This document shows, one piece after another, positions 1 through 14,500 of a DNA stretch of 64,000 nt. Location of the stretch: contig NW_025963555.1 in the NCBI RefSeq assembly GCF_910591885.1, forward strand, positions 4,216,001 to 4,280,000, read 5' to 3'. This stretch comes from Bombus terrestris. Its lineage: Eukaryota; Arthropoda; Insecta; Hymenoptera; Apidae. Both the position numbers and the translations under genes were made by a program. A model generated the notes under the pieces. The model was given only the letters and a program-made list of their open reading frames with translations, had not been told where the DNA came from and did no database searches. The number at the start of each line of letters is the position of its first letter. The first letter of the stretch is position 1.

Positions 1-2159
1 CGTCCTATAGTGATACAATGTAACGTTATACGTTATAATGTAGAAGTACAAAACGTTATACGTTATAACGTAATAGTACATATCTATATACGTCATATAG
101 TGATGCAATATAATGTCATACGTTATAACGTAGAAGTACATAGAGTTATCCGGTATAACGTAGTAGCACATAACGTTATACTTTACTACGTAGTATTACA
201 TAACGTCAAACGTCACATAGTGATACAATGTAACGTTATACGTTATAATGTAGAAGTACAAAACGTTATACGTTATAACGTAGTAGTACATAACGTCGAA
301 CGTCACATAGTGATACAATATAACGTTATACATTATAACGTAGAAGTACATAACGTTATACGTTACAACGTAGTAGTACATAACGTTATACGTTACTACG
401 TAATAGTACATAACGTCATACGTCATGTAGTGATACAATGTAACGTTATATGTTATATCGTAGTAGTATATAATGTTATACGTTATAACGTAGTAGTACA
501 TAACGTCAAACGTCACATAGTGATACAATGTAACGTTATACGTTATAATGTAGAAGTACAAAACGTTATACGTTATAACGTAGTAGTACATAACGTTATC
601 CGGTATAACGTAATAGTACATATCTATATACGTCATATAGTGATGCAATATAACATCATACGTTATAACGTAGAAGTACATAACGTTATACATTATAAAG
701 TAGTAGTACATAACTTTATACGTTACTGCGTAGTAGTACATAACGTTATACGTCTTATAGTGGTACAATATAACGTTATACGTCATAATATAGTACTACA
801 TAACGCTAAAAGTCACATAGTGATACAATATAACGTTATACGTTATAACGTAGAAGTACAAAACGTTATACGTTATAACGTAGTAGTACATAACGTCAAA
901 CTTCACATAGTAATACAATATAGCGTTATACATTATAACGTAGAAGTACAAAACGTTATACGTTATAACGTAGTAGTACATAACGTCAAACTTCACACAG
1001 TGATACAATATAGCGTTATACGTTATAACGTAGAAGTACAAAACGTTATACGTTATAATGTAGTAGTACTTAACGTTATATGTTATAGGTAGTAGTACAT
1101 AACGTCATACGTCCTATAGTGATACAATGTAACGTTATACGTTATAATGTAGAAGTACAAAACGTTATACGTTATAACGTAATAGTACATATCTATATAC
1201 GTCATATAGTTATGCAATATAATGTCATACGTTATAACGTAGAAGTACATAGAGTTATCCGGTATAACGTAGTAGTACATAACGTTATATGTTACTACGC
1301 AGTAGTACATAACGTCAAACGTCACATAGTGATACAATGTAACGTTATACGTTATAACGTAGTAGTATATAACGTTATACGTTATAACGTAGTAGTACAT
1401 AACGTCAAACATCACATAGTGATACAATATAACGTTATACGTTATATCGTAGAAGTAGATATCGTTATACGTTATAAACTAGTAGTACTTAACGTTACAC
1501 GTTACTGCGTAGTAGTACATAACGATATACGTCATATAGTAGTACAATATAACGTTATACGTTATAACGTAGCAGTACATAACGTTATACGGTATAACGT
1601 AGTAGCACATAACGTTATACGTTACTACGTAGTAGTACATAACGTCAAACGTCACATAGTGATACAATGTAACGTTATACGTTATAATGTAGAAGTACAA
1701 AACGTTATACGTTATAACGTAGTAGTACATAACGTCAAACGTCACATAGTGATACAGTATATCGTTATACGTTATAATGTAGAAGTACAAAACGTTATAC
1801 TTTATAACGTAGTAGTACATAACGTTAAACGTTACAACGTAGTAGTACATAACGTCATACGTCCTATAGTGATACAATGTAACTTTATACGTTATAACGT
1901 AGTATTATATAACGTTATACGTTATAACGTAGTAGTACATAACGTCATACGTCCTATGGTGATACAATGTAACTTTATACGTTATAACGTAGTAGTATAT
2001 AACGTTATACGTTATAACGTAGTAGTACATAACGTCGAACGTCACATAGTGATACAATATAACGTTATACATTATAACGTAGAAGTACATAACGTTATAC
2101 GTTATAAACTAGTAGTACATAACGTTATACGTTACAACGTAGTAGTACATAACGTCATA
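1..2159. repeat. 2,159-bp tandem duplication, copy 1
   Basis: This block recurs 2,159 bp downstream with the same order of variant monomers, including the rare series containing TATCTATATACGTCATATAG, the CCGG monomer and CTTTACTACG. The length equals 72 monomers minus one base, and the missing base is the 29-bp monomer at 1,073-1,101. The copies are not identical: around 361-480 this copy has a different monomer choice from 2,520-2,640, so some exchange or divergence followed the duplication. The upstream limit is cut by the window start. Confidence 0.85.
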
Positions 2160-4118
2160 CGTCCTATAGTGATACAATGTAACGTTATACGTTATAATGT
2201 AGAAGTACAAAACGTTATACGTTATAACGTAATAGTACATATCTATATACGTCATATAGTGATGCAATATAATGTCATACGTTATAACGTAGAAGTACAT
2301 AGAGTTATCCGGTATAACGTAGTAGCACATAACGTTATACTTTACTACGTAGTATTACATAACGTCAAACGTCACATAGTGATACAATGTAACGTTATAC
2401 GTTATAATGTAGAAGTACAAAACGTTATACGTTATAACGTAGTAGTACATAACGTCGAACGTCACATAGTGATACAATATAACGTTATACATTATAACGT
2501 AGAAGTACATAACGTTATACGTTATAAAGTAGTAGTACATAACGTTATACGTTACAACGTAGTAGTACATAACGTCATACGTCCTATAGTGATACAATGT
2601 AACGTTATATGTTATAACGTAGTAGTATATAACGTTATACGTTATAACGTAGTAGTACATAACGTCAAACGTCACATAGTGATACAATGTAACGTTATAC
2701 GTTATAATGTAGAAGTACAAAACGTTATACGTTATAACGTAGTAGTACATAACGTTATCCGGTATAACGTAATAGTACATATCTATATACGTCATATAGT
2801 GATGCAATATAACATCATACGTTATAACGTAGAAGTACATAACGTTATACATTATAAAGTAGTAGTACATAACGTTATACGTTACTGCGTAGTAGTACAT
2901 AACGTTATACGTCTTATAGTGGTACAATATAACGTTATACGTCATAATATAGTACTACATAACGCTAAAAGTCACATAGTGATACAATATAACGTTATAC
3001 GTTATAACGTAGAAGTACAAAACGTTATACGTTATAACGTAGTAGTACATAACGTCAAACTTCACATAGTGATACAATATAGCGTTATACATTATAACGT
3101 AGAAGTACAAAACGTTATACGTTATAACGTAGTAGTACATAACGTCAAACTTCACACAGTGATACAATATAGCGTTATACGTTATAACGTAGAAGTACAA
3201 AACGTTATACGTTATAATGTAGTAGTACTTAACGTTATATGTTATAGGTAGTAGTACATAACGTCATACGTCCTATAGTGATACAATGTAACGTTATACG
3301 TTATAATGTAGAAGTACAAAACGTTATACGTTATAACGTAATAGTACATATCTATATACGTCATATAGTTATGCAATATAATGTCATACGTTATAACGTA
3401 GAAGTACATAGAGTTATCCGGTATAACGTAGTAGTACATAACGTTATATGTTACTACGCAGTAGTACATAACGTCAAACGTCACATAGTGATACAATGTA
3501 ACGTTATACGTTATAACGTAGTAGTATATAACGTTATACGTTATAACGTAGTAGTACATAACGTCAAACATCACATAGTGATACAATATAACGTTATACG
3601 TTATATCGTAGAAGTAGATATCGTTATACGTTATAAACTAGTAGTACTTAACGTTACACGTTACTGCGTAGTAGTACATAACGATATACGTCATATAGTA
3701 GTACAATATAACGTTATACGTTATAACGTAGCAGTGCATAACGTTATACGGTATAACGTAGTAGCACATAACGTTATACGTTACTACGTAGTAGTACATA
3801 ACGTCAAACGTCACATAGTGATACAATGTAACGTTATACGTTATAATGTAGAAGTACAAAACGTTATACGTTATAACGTAGTAGTACATAACGTCAAACG
3901 TCACATAGTGATACAGTATATCGTTATACGTTATAATGTAGAAGTACAAAACGTTATACTTTATAACGTAGTAGTACATAACGTTAAACGTTACAACGTA
4001 GTAGTACATAACGTCATACGTCCTATAGTGATACAATGTAACTTTATACGTTATAACGTAGTATTATATAACGTTATACGTTATAGCGTAGTAGTACATA
4101 ACGTCATACGTCCTATGG
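2160..4118. repeat. 2,159-bp tandem duplication, copy 2 (partial)
   Basis: This is the second copy of the block at 1-2,159. Match at the 2,159-bp shift is very close from about 1,093 to 1,959 (3,252 to 4,118 here). It breaks near 4,118, where the monomer order changes from the series seen at 1,960 onward. The 29-bp monomer at 3,232-3,260 corresponds to 1,073-1,101. The end is placed by eye and may be off by a monomer or two. Confidence 0.8.
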
Positions 4119-7100
4119 TGATACAATGTAACGTTATACGTTATAACGTAGTAGTATATAACGTTATACGTTATAACGTAGTAGTACATAACGTCAAACG
4201 TCACATAGTGATACAATATAACGTTATACGTTATAACGTAGAAGTACATAACGTTATACGTTATAAAGTAGTAGTACATAACGTTATACGTTACAACGTA
4301 GTAGTACATAACGTCATACGTCCTATAGTGATACAATGTAACGTTATCCGTTATAACGTAGTAGTATATAACGTTATACGTTATAACGTAGTAGTACATA
4401 ACGTCAAACGTCACATAGTGATACAATATAACGTTATACGTTATATCGTAGAAGTACATAACGTTATACGTTATAAACTAGTAGTACATAACGTTATACG
4501 TTACAACGTAGTAGTACATAACGTCATACGTCCTATAGTGATACAATGTAACGTTATACGTTATAACGTAGTAGTATATAACGTTATACGTTATAACGTA
4601 GTAGTACATAACGTTATATGTTACTACGCAGTAGTACATAACGTCAAACGTCACATAGTGATACAATGTAACGTTATACGTTATAATGTAGAAGTACAAA
4701 ACGTTATACGTTACAACGTAGTAGTACATAACGTCAAACGTCACATAGTGATACAGTATAACGCTATACGTTATAACGTAGAAGTACAAAACGTTATACG
4801 TTATAACGTAGTAGTACATAACGTCAATCTTCACATAGTGATACAATATAGCGTTATACGTTATAACGTAGAAGTACAAAACGTTATACGTTATAACGTA
4901 GTAGTACTTAACGTTATACGTTATAGGTAGTAGTACATAACGTCATACGTCCTATAGTGATACAATGTAACGTTATACGTTATAATATTGTACTACATAA
5001 CTCTAAAAGTCACATAGTGATACAATGTAACGTTATACGTTATAATGTAGAAGTACAAAACGTTATACGTTGTAACGTAGTAGTACATAACGTCAATCTT
5101 CACATAGTGATACAATATAGCGTTATACGTTATAACGTAGAAGTACAAAACGTTATACGTTATAACGTAGTAGTACATAATGTCAAACGTCACATAGTGA
5201 TACAGTATAACGTTATACGTTATAACTTAGAAGTACAAAACTTTATACGTTATAACGTAGTAGTACTTAACGTTATACGTTACTACGTAGTAGTACATAA
5301 CGTCAAACGTCACATAGTGATACAATGTAACGTAATACGTTATAATGTAGAAGTACAAAACGCTATACGTTATAACGTAGTAGTACATAACGTAATACGT
5401 CCTATAGTGATACAATGTAACGTTATACGTTATAACGTAGTAGTATATAACGTTATACGTTATAACGTAGTGGTACATAACGTTATACGTTACTACGTAG
5501 TAGTACATAACGTTATACGTCATATAGTAGTACAATATAACGTTATACGTTATATCGTAGCAGTACATAACGTTATACGTTATAACGTAGTAGTACTTAA
5601 CGTTATACGTTACTACGTAGTAGTACATAACGTCAAACGTCACATAGTGATACAATGTAACGTTATACGTTATAACGTAGTAGTATATAACGTTATACGT
5701 TATAACGTAGTAGTACATAACGTCAAACGTCACATAGTGATACAATATAACGTTATACGTTATATCGTAGAAGTACATAACGTTATACGTTATAAACTAG
5801 TAGTACTTAACGTTATACGTTACTGCGTAGTAGTACATAACGTTATACGTCATATAGTAGTACAATATAACGTTATACGTTATATCGTAGCAGTACATAA
5901 CGTTATACGGTATAACGTAGTAGCACATAACGTTATACGTTACTACGTAGTAGTACATAACGTCAAACGTCACATAGTGATACAATGTAACGTAATACGT
6001 TATAATGTAGAAGTACAAAACGCTATACGTTATAACGTAGTAGTACATAACGGCAAACGTCACATAGTGATACAATATAACGTTATACGTTATATCGTAG
6101 AAGTACATAACGTTATACGTTATAAACTAGTAGTACTTAACGTTATACGTTAATGCGTAGTAGTACATAACGATATACGTCATATAGTAGTACAATATAA
6201 CGTTATACGTTATAACGTAGCAGTACATAACGTTATACGGTATTACGTAGTAGCACATAACGTTATACGTTACTACGTAGTAGTAAATAACGTCAAACGT
6301 CACATAGTGATACAATGTAACGTTATACGTTATAATGCAGAAGTACAAAACGTTATACGTTATAACGTAGTAGTACATAACGTCAAACTTCACATAGTGA
6401 TACAATATAGCGTTATACGTTATAACGTAGAAGTACAAAACGTTATACGTTATAATGTAGTAGTATATAACGTTATACGTTATAACGTAGTAGTACATAA
6501 CGTCATACGTCACATAGTGATACAATATAACGTTATACGTTATATCGTAGAAGTACATAACGTTATACGTTATAAACTAGTAGTACATAACGTTATACGT
6601 TACAACGTAGTAGTACATAACGTAATACGTCCTATAGTGATACAATGTAACGTTATACGTTATAACGTAGTAGTATATAACGTTATACGTTATAACGTAG
6701 TAGTACATAACGTTATACGTTACTACGTAGTAGTACATAACGTCAAACGTCACATAGTGATACAATGTAACGTTATACGTTATAACGTAGTAGTATATAA
6801 CGTTATACGTTATAACGTAGTAGTACATAACGTCAAACGTCACATAGTGATACAATATAACGTTATAGGTTATATCGTAGAAGTACATAACGTTATACGT
6901 TATAAACTAGTAGTACTTAACGTTATACGTTACTGCGTAGTAGTACATAACGATATACGTCATATAGTAGTACAATATAACGTTATACGTTATAACGTAG
7001 CAGTACATAACGTTATACGGTATAACGTAGTAGCACATAACGTTATACGTTACTACGTAGTAGTACATAACGTCAAACGTCACATAGTGATACTATGTAA

Positions 7101-7877
7101 CGTTATACGTTATAATGTAGAAGTACAAAACGTTATACGTTATAACGTAGTAGTACATAACGTCAAACGTCACATAGTGATACAGTATAACGTTATACGT
7201 TATAACGTAGAAGTACAAAACGTTATACGTTATAACGTAGTAGTACATAACGTTATACGTTATAGGTAGTGGTACATAACGTCATACGTCCTATAGTGAT
7301 ACAATGTAACGTTATACGTTATAATGTAGAAGTACAAAACGTTATACGTTATAACGTAGTGCTACATAACGTTATCCGGTATAACGTAATAGTCCATATC
7401 TATATACGTCATGTAGTGATGCAATATAACGTCATACGTTATAACGTAGAAGTACATAACGTTATACATTATAAAGTAGTAGTACATAACGTTATACGTT
7501 ACTGCGTAGTAGTACATAACGTTATACGTCTTATAGTGGTACAATATAACGTTATACGTCATAATATAGTACTACATAACGCTAAAAGTCACATAGTGAT
7601 ACAATATAACGTTATACGTTATAACGTAGAAGTACAAAACGTTATACGTTATAACGTAGTAGTACATAACGTCAAACTTCACATAGTGATACAATATAGC
7701 GTTATACATTATAACGTAGAAGTACAAAACGTTATACGTTATAACGTAGTAGTACATAACGTCAAACTTCACACAGTGATACAATATAGCGTTATACGTT
7801 ATAACGTAGAAGTACAAAACGTTATACGTTATAATGTAGTAGTACTTAACGTTATATGTTATAGGTAGTAGTACATA
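3261..7877. repeat. P-Q-R superunit, copy 1 (4,617 bp)
   Basis: Three sub-blocks, each closed by a 29-bp monomer, make up this superunit: P to 4,939, Q to 7,278 and R to 7,877. The total is 154 monomers minus three bases, as expected from three 29-bp monomers. The same P-Q-R order follows twice more, at 7,878 and 11,535. P begins with the TATCTATATACGTCATATAG series. Q begins, in this copy and the next, with a monomer ending AATATTGTACTACATA. R ends in a 29-bp monomer with ACGTTATATGTTATAGG rather than ACGTTATACGTTATAGG. Confidence 0.85.
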
Positions 7878-10800
7878 ACGTCATACGTCCTATAGTGATA
7901 CAATGTAACGTTATACGTTATAATGTAAAAGTACAAAACGTTATACGTTATAACGTAATAGTACATATCTATATACGTCATATAGTGATGCAATATAATG
8001 TCATACGTTATAACGTAGAAGTACATAGAGTTATCCGGTATAACGTAGTAGTACATAACGTTATATGTTACTACGCAGTAGTACATAACGTCAAACGTCA
8101 CATAGTGATACAATGTAACGTTATACGTTATAACGTAGTAGTATATAACGTTATACGTTATAACGTAGTAGTACATAACGTCAAACGTCACATAGTGATA
8201 CAATATAACGTTATACGTTATATCGTAGAAGTACATAACGTTATACGTTATAAACTAGTAGTACATAACGTTATACGTTACAACGTAGTAGTACATAACG
8301 TCATACGTCCTATAGTGATACAATGTAACGTTATACGTTATAACGTAGTAGTATATAACGTTATACGTTATAACGTAGTAGTACATAACGTTATATGTTA
8401 CTACGCAGTAGTACATAACGTCAAACGTCACATAGTGATACAATGTAACGTTATACGTTATAATGTAGTAGTATATAACGTTATACGTTATAACGTAGTA
8501 GTACATAACGTCAAACATCACATAGTGATACAATATAACGTTATACGTTATATCGTAGAAGTAGATAACGTTATACGTTATAAACTAGTAGTACTTAACG
8601 TTACACGTTACTGCGTAGTAGTACATAACGATATACGTCATATAGTAGTACAATATAACGTTATACGTTATAACGTAGCAGTACATAACGTTATACGGTA
8701 TAACGTAGTAGCACATAACGTTATACGTTACTACGTAGTAGTACATAACGTCAAACGTCACATAGTGATACAATGTAACGTTATACGTTATAATGTAGAA
8801 GTACAAAACGTTATACGTTACAACGTAGTAGTACATAACGTCAAACGTCACATAGTGATACAGTATAACGCTATACGTTATAACGTAGAAGTACAAAACG
8901 TTATACGTTATAACGTAGTAGTACATAACGTCAATCTTCACATAGTGATACAATATAGCGTTATACGTTATAACGTAGAAGTACAAAACGTTATACGTTA
9001 TAACGTAGTAGTACTTAACGTTATACGTTATAGGTAGTAGTACATAACGTCATACGTCCTATAGTGATACAATGTAACGTTATACGTTATAATATTGTAC
9101 TACATAACTCTAAAAGTCACATAGTGATACAATGTAACGTTATACGTTATAATGTAGAAGTACAAAACGTTATACGTTGTAACGTAGCAGTACATAACGT
9201 CAATCTTCACATAGTGATACAATATAGCGTTATACGTTATAACGTAGAAGTACAAAACGTTATACGTTATAACGTAGTAGTACATAATGTCAAACGTCAC
9301 ATAGTGATACAGTATAACGTTATACGTTATAACTTAGAAGTACAAAACTTTATACGTTATAACGTAGTAGTACTTAACGTTATACGTTACTACGTAGTAG
9401 TACATAACGTCAAACGTCACATAGTGATACAATGTAACGTAATACGTTATAATGTAGAAGTACAAAACGCTATACGTTATAACGTAGTAGTACATAACGT
9501 AATACGTCCGATAGTGATACAATGTAACGTTATACGTTATAACGTAGTAGTATATAACGTTATACGTTATAACGTAGTGGTACATAACGTTATACGTTAC
9601 TACGTAGTAGTACATAACGTTATACGTCATATAGTAGTACAATATAACGTTATACGTTATATCGTAGCAGTACATAACGTTATACGTTATAACGTAGTAG
9701 TACTTAACGTTATACGTTACTACGTAGTAGTACATAACGTCAAACGTCACATAGTGATACAATGTAACGTTATACGTTATAACGTAGTAGTATATAACGT
9801 TATACGTTATAACGTAGTAGTACATAACGTCAAACGTCACATAGTGATACAATATAACGTTATACGTTATATCGTAGAAGTACATAACGTTATACGTTAT
9901 AAACTAGTAGTACTTAACGTTATACGTTACTGCGTAGTAGTACATAACGTTATACGTCATATAGTAGTACAATATAACGTTATACGTTATATCGTAGCAG
10001 TACATAACGTTATACGGTATAACGTAGTAGCACATAACGTTATACGTTACTACGTAGTAGTACATAACGTCAAACGTCACATAGTGATACAATGTAACGT
10101 AATACGTTATAATGTAGAAGTACAAAACGCTATACGTTATAACGTAGTAGTACATAACGGCAAACGTCACATAGTGATACAATATAACGTTATACGTTAT
10201 ATCGTAGAAGTACATAACGTTATACGTTATAAACTAGTAGTACTTAACGTTATACGTTAATGCGTAGTAGTACATAACGATATACGTCATATAGTAGTAC
10301 AATATAACGTTATACGTTATAACGTAGCAGTACATAACGTTATACGGTATTACGTAGTAGCACATAACGTTATACGTTACTACGTAGTAGTAAATAACGT
10401 CAAACGTCACATAGTGATACAATGTAACGTTATACGTTATAATGCAGAAGTACAAAACGTTATACGTTATAACGTAGTAGTACATAACGTCAAACTTCAC
10501 ATAGTGATACAATATAGCGTTATAGGTTATATCGTAGAAGTACATAACGTTATACGTTATAAACTAGTAGTACTTAACGTTATACGTTACTGCGTAGTAG
10601 TACATAACGATATACGTCATATAGTAGTACAATATAACGTTATACGTTATAACGTAGCAGTACATAACGTTATACGGTATAACGTAGTAGCACATAACGT
10701 TATACGTTACTACGTAGTAGTACATAACGTCAAACGTCACATAGTGATACTATGTAACGTTATACGTTATAATGTAGAAGTACAAAACGTTATACGTTAT

Positions 10801-11534
10801 AACGTAGTAGTACATAACGTCAAACGTCACATAGTGATACAGTATAACGTTATACGTTATAACGTAGAAGTACAAAACGTTATACGTTATAACGTAGTAG
10901 TACATAACGTTATACGTTATAGGTAGTAGTACATAACGTCATACGTCCTATAGTGATACAATGTAACGTTATACGTTATAATGTAGAAGTACAAAACGTT
11001 ATACGTTATAACGTAGTGCTACATAACGTTATCCGGTATAACGTAATAGTCCATATCTATATACGTCATGTAGTGATGCAATATAACGTCATACGTTATA
11101 ACGTAGAAGTACATAACGTTATACATTATAAAGTAGTAGTACATAACGTTATACGTTACTGCGTAGTAGTACATAACGTTATACGTCTTATAGTGGTACA
11201 ATATAACGTTATACGTCATAATATAGTACTACATAACGCTAAAAGTCACATTGTGATACAATATAACGTTATACGTTATAACGTAGAAGTACAAAACGTT
11301 ATACGTTATAACGTAGTAGTACATAACGTCAAACTTCACATAGTGATACAATATAGCGTTATACATTATAACGTAGAAGTACAAAACGTTATACGTTATA
11401 ACGTAGTAGTACATAACGTCAAACTTCACACAGTGATACAATATAGCGTTATACGTTATAACGTAGAAGTACAAAACGTTATACGTTATAATGTAGTAGT
11501 ACTTAACGTTATATGTTATAGGTAGTAGTACATA
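7878..11534. repeat. P-Q-R superunit, copy 2 (3,657 bp, shortened)
   Basis: This has the same P (to 9,046), Q (to 10,935) and R (to 11,534) order as copy 1, but P is 510 bp and Q 450 bp shorter, 17 and 15 whole monomers. R is the same length (599 bp). The total is 122 monomers minus three bases. Sequence 8,737-10,517 matches 4,630-6,410 at a shift of 4,107 bp, and 10,525-11,847 matches 6,868-8,190 at 3,657 bp. The Q deletion junction can therefore be read within 10,517-10,525. The loss is in whole monomers and the phase is kept, as expected of unequal recombination between aligned monomers. Confidence 0.85.
10510..10530. repeat. Recombination junction inside Q of superunit copy 2
   Basis: Left of the junction the monomer carries ATATAGCG, the variant at 6,401-6,413. 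Right of it comes TATAGGTTATATCG, the variant at 6,860-6,880. In copy 1 these lie 450 bp apart; here they are fused in one monomer, with the switch between 10,517 and 10,525. This chimeric monomer is direct evidence of a 15-monomer deletion by in-register recombination. The matching tract at the junction is only a few bases by eye. Confidence 0.8.
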
Positions 11535-14500
11535 ACGTCATACGTCCTATAGTGATACAATGTAACGTTATACGTTATAATGTAAAAGTACAAAACGTTA
11601 TACGTTATAACGTAATAGTACATATCTATATACGTCATATAGTGATGCAATATAATGTCATACGTTATAACGTAGAAGTACATAGAGTTATCCGGTATAA
11701 CGTAGTAGTACATAACGTTATATGTTACTACGCAGTAGTACATAACGTCAAACGTCACATAGTGATACAATGTAACGTTATACGTTATAACGTAGTAGTA
11801 TATAACGTTATACGTTATAACGTAGTAGTACATAACGTCAAACATCACATAGTGATACAATATAACGTTATACGTTATATCGTAGAAGTAGATAACGTTA
11901 TACGTTATAAACTAGTAGTACTTAACGTTACACGTTACTGCGTAGTAGTACATAACGATATACGTCATATAGTAGTACAATATAACGTTATACGTTATAA
12001 CGTAGCAGTACATAACGTTATACGGTATAACGTAGTAGCACATAACGTTATACGTTACTACGTAGTAGTACATAACGTCAAACGTCACATAGTGATACAA
12101 TGTAACGTTATACGTTATAATGTAGAAGTACAAAACGTTATACGTTATAACGTAGTAGTACATAACGTCAAACGTCACATAGTGATACAGTATAACTTTA
12201 TACGTTATAATGTAGAAGTACAAAACGTTATACTTTATAACGTAGTAGTACCTAACGTTAAACGTTACAACCTAGTAGTACATAAGGTCATACGTCCTAT
12301 AGTGATACAATGTAACGTTATACGTTATAACGTAGTAGTATATAACGTTATACGTTATAACGTAGTAGTACATAACGTCAAACGTCACATAGTGATACAA
12401 TATAACGTTATACGTTATAACGTAGAAGTACATAACGTTATACGTTATAAAGTAGTAGTACATAACGTTATACGTTACAACGTAGTAGTACATAACGTCA
12501 TACGTCCTATAGTGATACAATGTAACGTTATACGTTATAACGTAGTAGTATATAACGTTATACGTTATAACGTAGTAGTACATAACGTCAAACGTCACAT
12601 AGTGATACAATATAACGTTATACGTTATATCGTAGAAGTACATAACGTTATACGTTATAAACTAGTAGTACATAACGTTATACGTTACAACGTAGTAGTA
12701 CATAACGTCATACGTCCTATAGTGATACAATGTAACGTTATACGTTATAACGTAGTAGTATATAACGTTATACGTTATAACGTAGTAGTACATAACGTTA
12801 TATGTTACTACGCAGTAGTACATAACGTCAAACGTCACATAGTGATACAATGTAACGTTATACGTTATAATGTAGTAGTATATAACGTTATACGTTATAA
12901 CGTAGTAGTACATAACGTCAAACATCACATAGTGATACAATATAACGTTATACGTTATATCGTAGAAGTAGATAACGTTATACGTTATAAACTAGTAGTA
13001 CTTAACGTTACACGTTACTGCGTAGTAGTACATAACGATATACGTCATATAGTAGTACAATATAACGTTATACGTTATAACGTAGCAGTACATAACGTTA
13101 TACGGTATAACGTAGTAGCACATAACGTTATACGTTACTACGTAGTAGTACATAACGTCAAACGTCACATAGTGATACAATGTAACGTTATACGTTATAA
13201 TGTAGAAGTACAAAACGTTATACGTTATAACGTAGTAGTACATAACGTCAAACGTCACATAGTGATACAGTATAACGCTATACGTTATAACGTAGAAGTA
13301 CAAAACGTTATACGTTATAACGTAGTAGTACATAACGTCAATCTTCACATAGTGATACAATATAGCGTTATACGTTATAACGTAGAAGTACAAAACGTTA
13401 TACGTTATAACGTAGTAGTACTTAACGTTATACGTTATAGGTAGTAGTACATAACGTCATACGTCCTATAGTGATACAATGTAACGTTATACGTTATAAT
13501 GTAGAAGTACAAAACGTTATACGTTGTAACGTAGTAGTACATAACGTCAATCTTCACATAGTGATACAATATAGCGTTATACGTTATAACGTAGAAGTAC
13601 AAAACGTTATACGTTATAACGTAGTAGTACATAATGTCAAACGTCACATAGTGATACAGTATAACGTTATACGTTATAACTTAGAAGTACAAAACTTTAT
13701 ACGTTATAACGTAGTAGTACTTAACGTTATACGTTACTACGTAGTAGTACATAACGTCAAACGTCACATAGTGATAGAATGTAACGTAATACGTTATAAT
13801 GTAGAAGTACAAAACGCTATACGTTATAACGTAGTAGTACATAACGTAATACGTCCTATAGTGATACAATGTAACGTTATACGTTATAACGTAGTAGTAT
13901 ATAACGTTATACGTTATAACGTAGTGGTACATAACGTTATACGTTACTACGTAGTAGTACATAACGTCAAACGTCACATAGTGATACAATGTAACGTTAT
14001 ACGTTATAACGTAGTAGTATATAACGTTATACGTTATAACGTAGTAGTACATAACGTCAAACGTCACATAGTGATACAATATAACGTTATACGTTATATC
14101 GTAGAAGTACATAACGTTATACGTTATAAACTAGTAGTACTTAACGTTATACGTTACTGCGTAGTAGTACATAACGTTATACGTCATATAGTAGTACAAT
14201 ATAACGTTATACGTTATATCGTAGCAGTACATAACGTTATACGGTATAACGTAGTAGCACATAACGTTATACGTTACTACGTAGTAGTACATAACGTCAA
14301 ACGTCACATAGTGATACAATGTAACGTAATACGTTATAATGTAGAAGTACAAAACGCTATACGTTATAACGTAGTAGTACATAACGTCAAACGTCACATA
14401 GTGATACAATATAACGTTATACGTTATATCGTAGAAGTACATAACGTTATACGTTATAAACTAGTAGTACTTAACGTTATACGTTACTGCGTAGTAGTAC

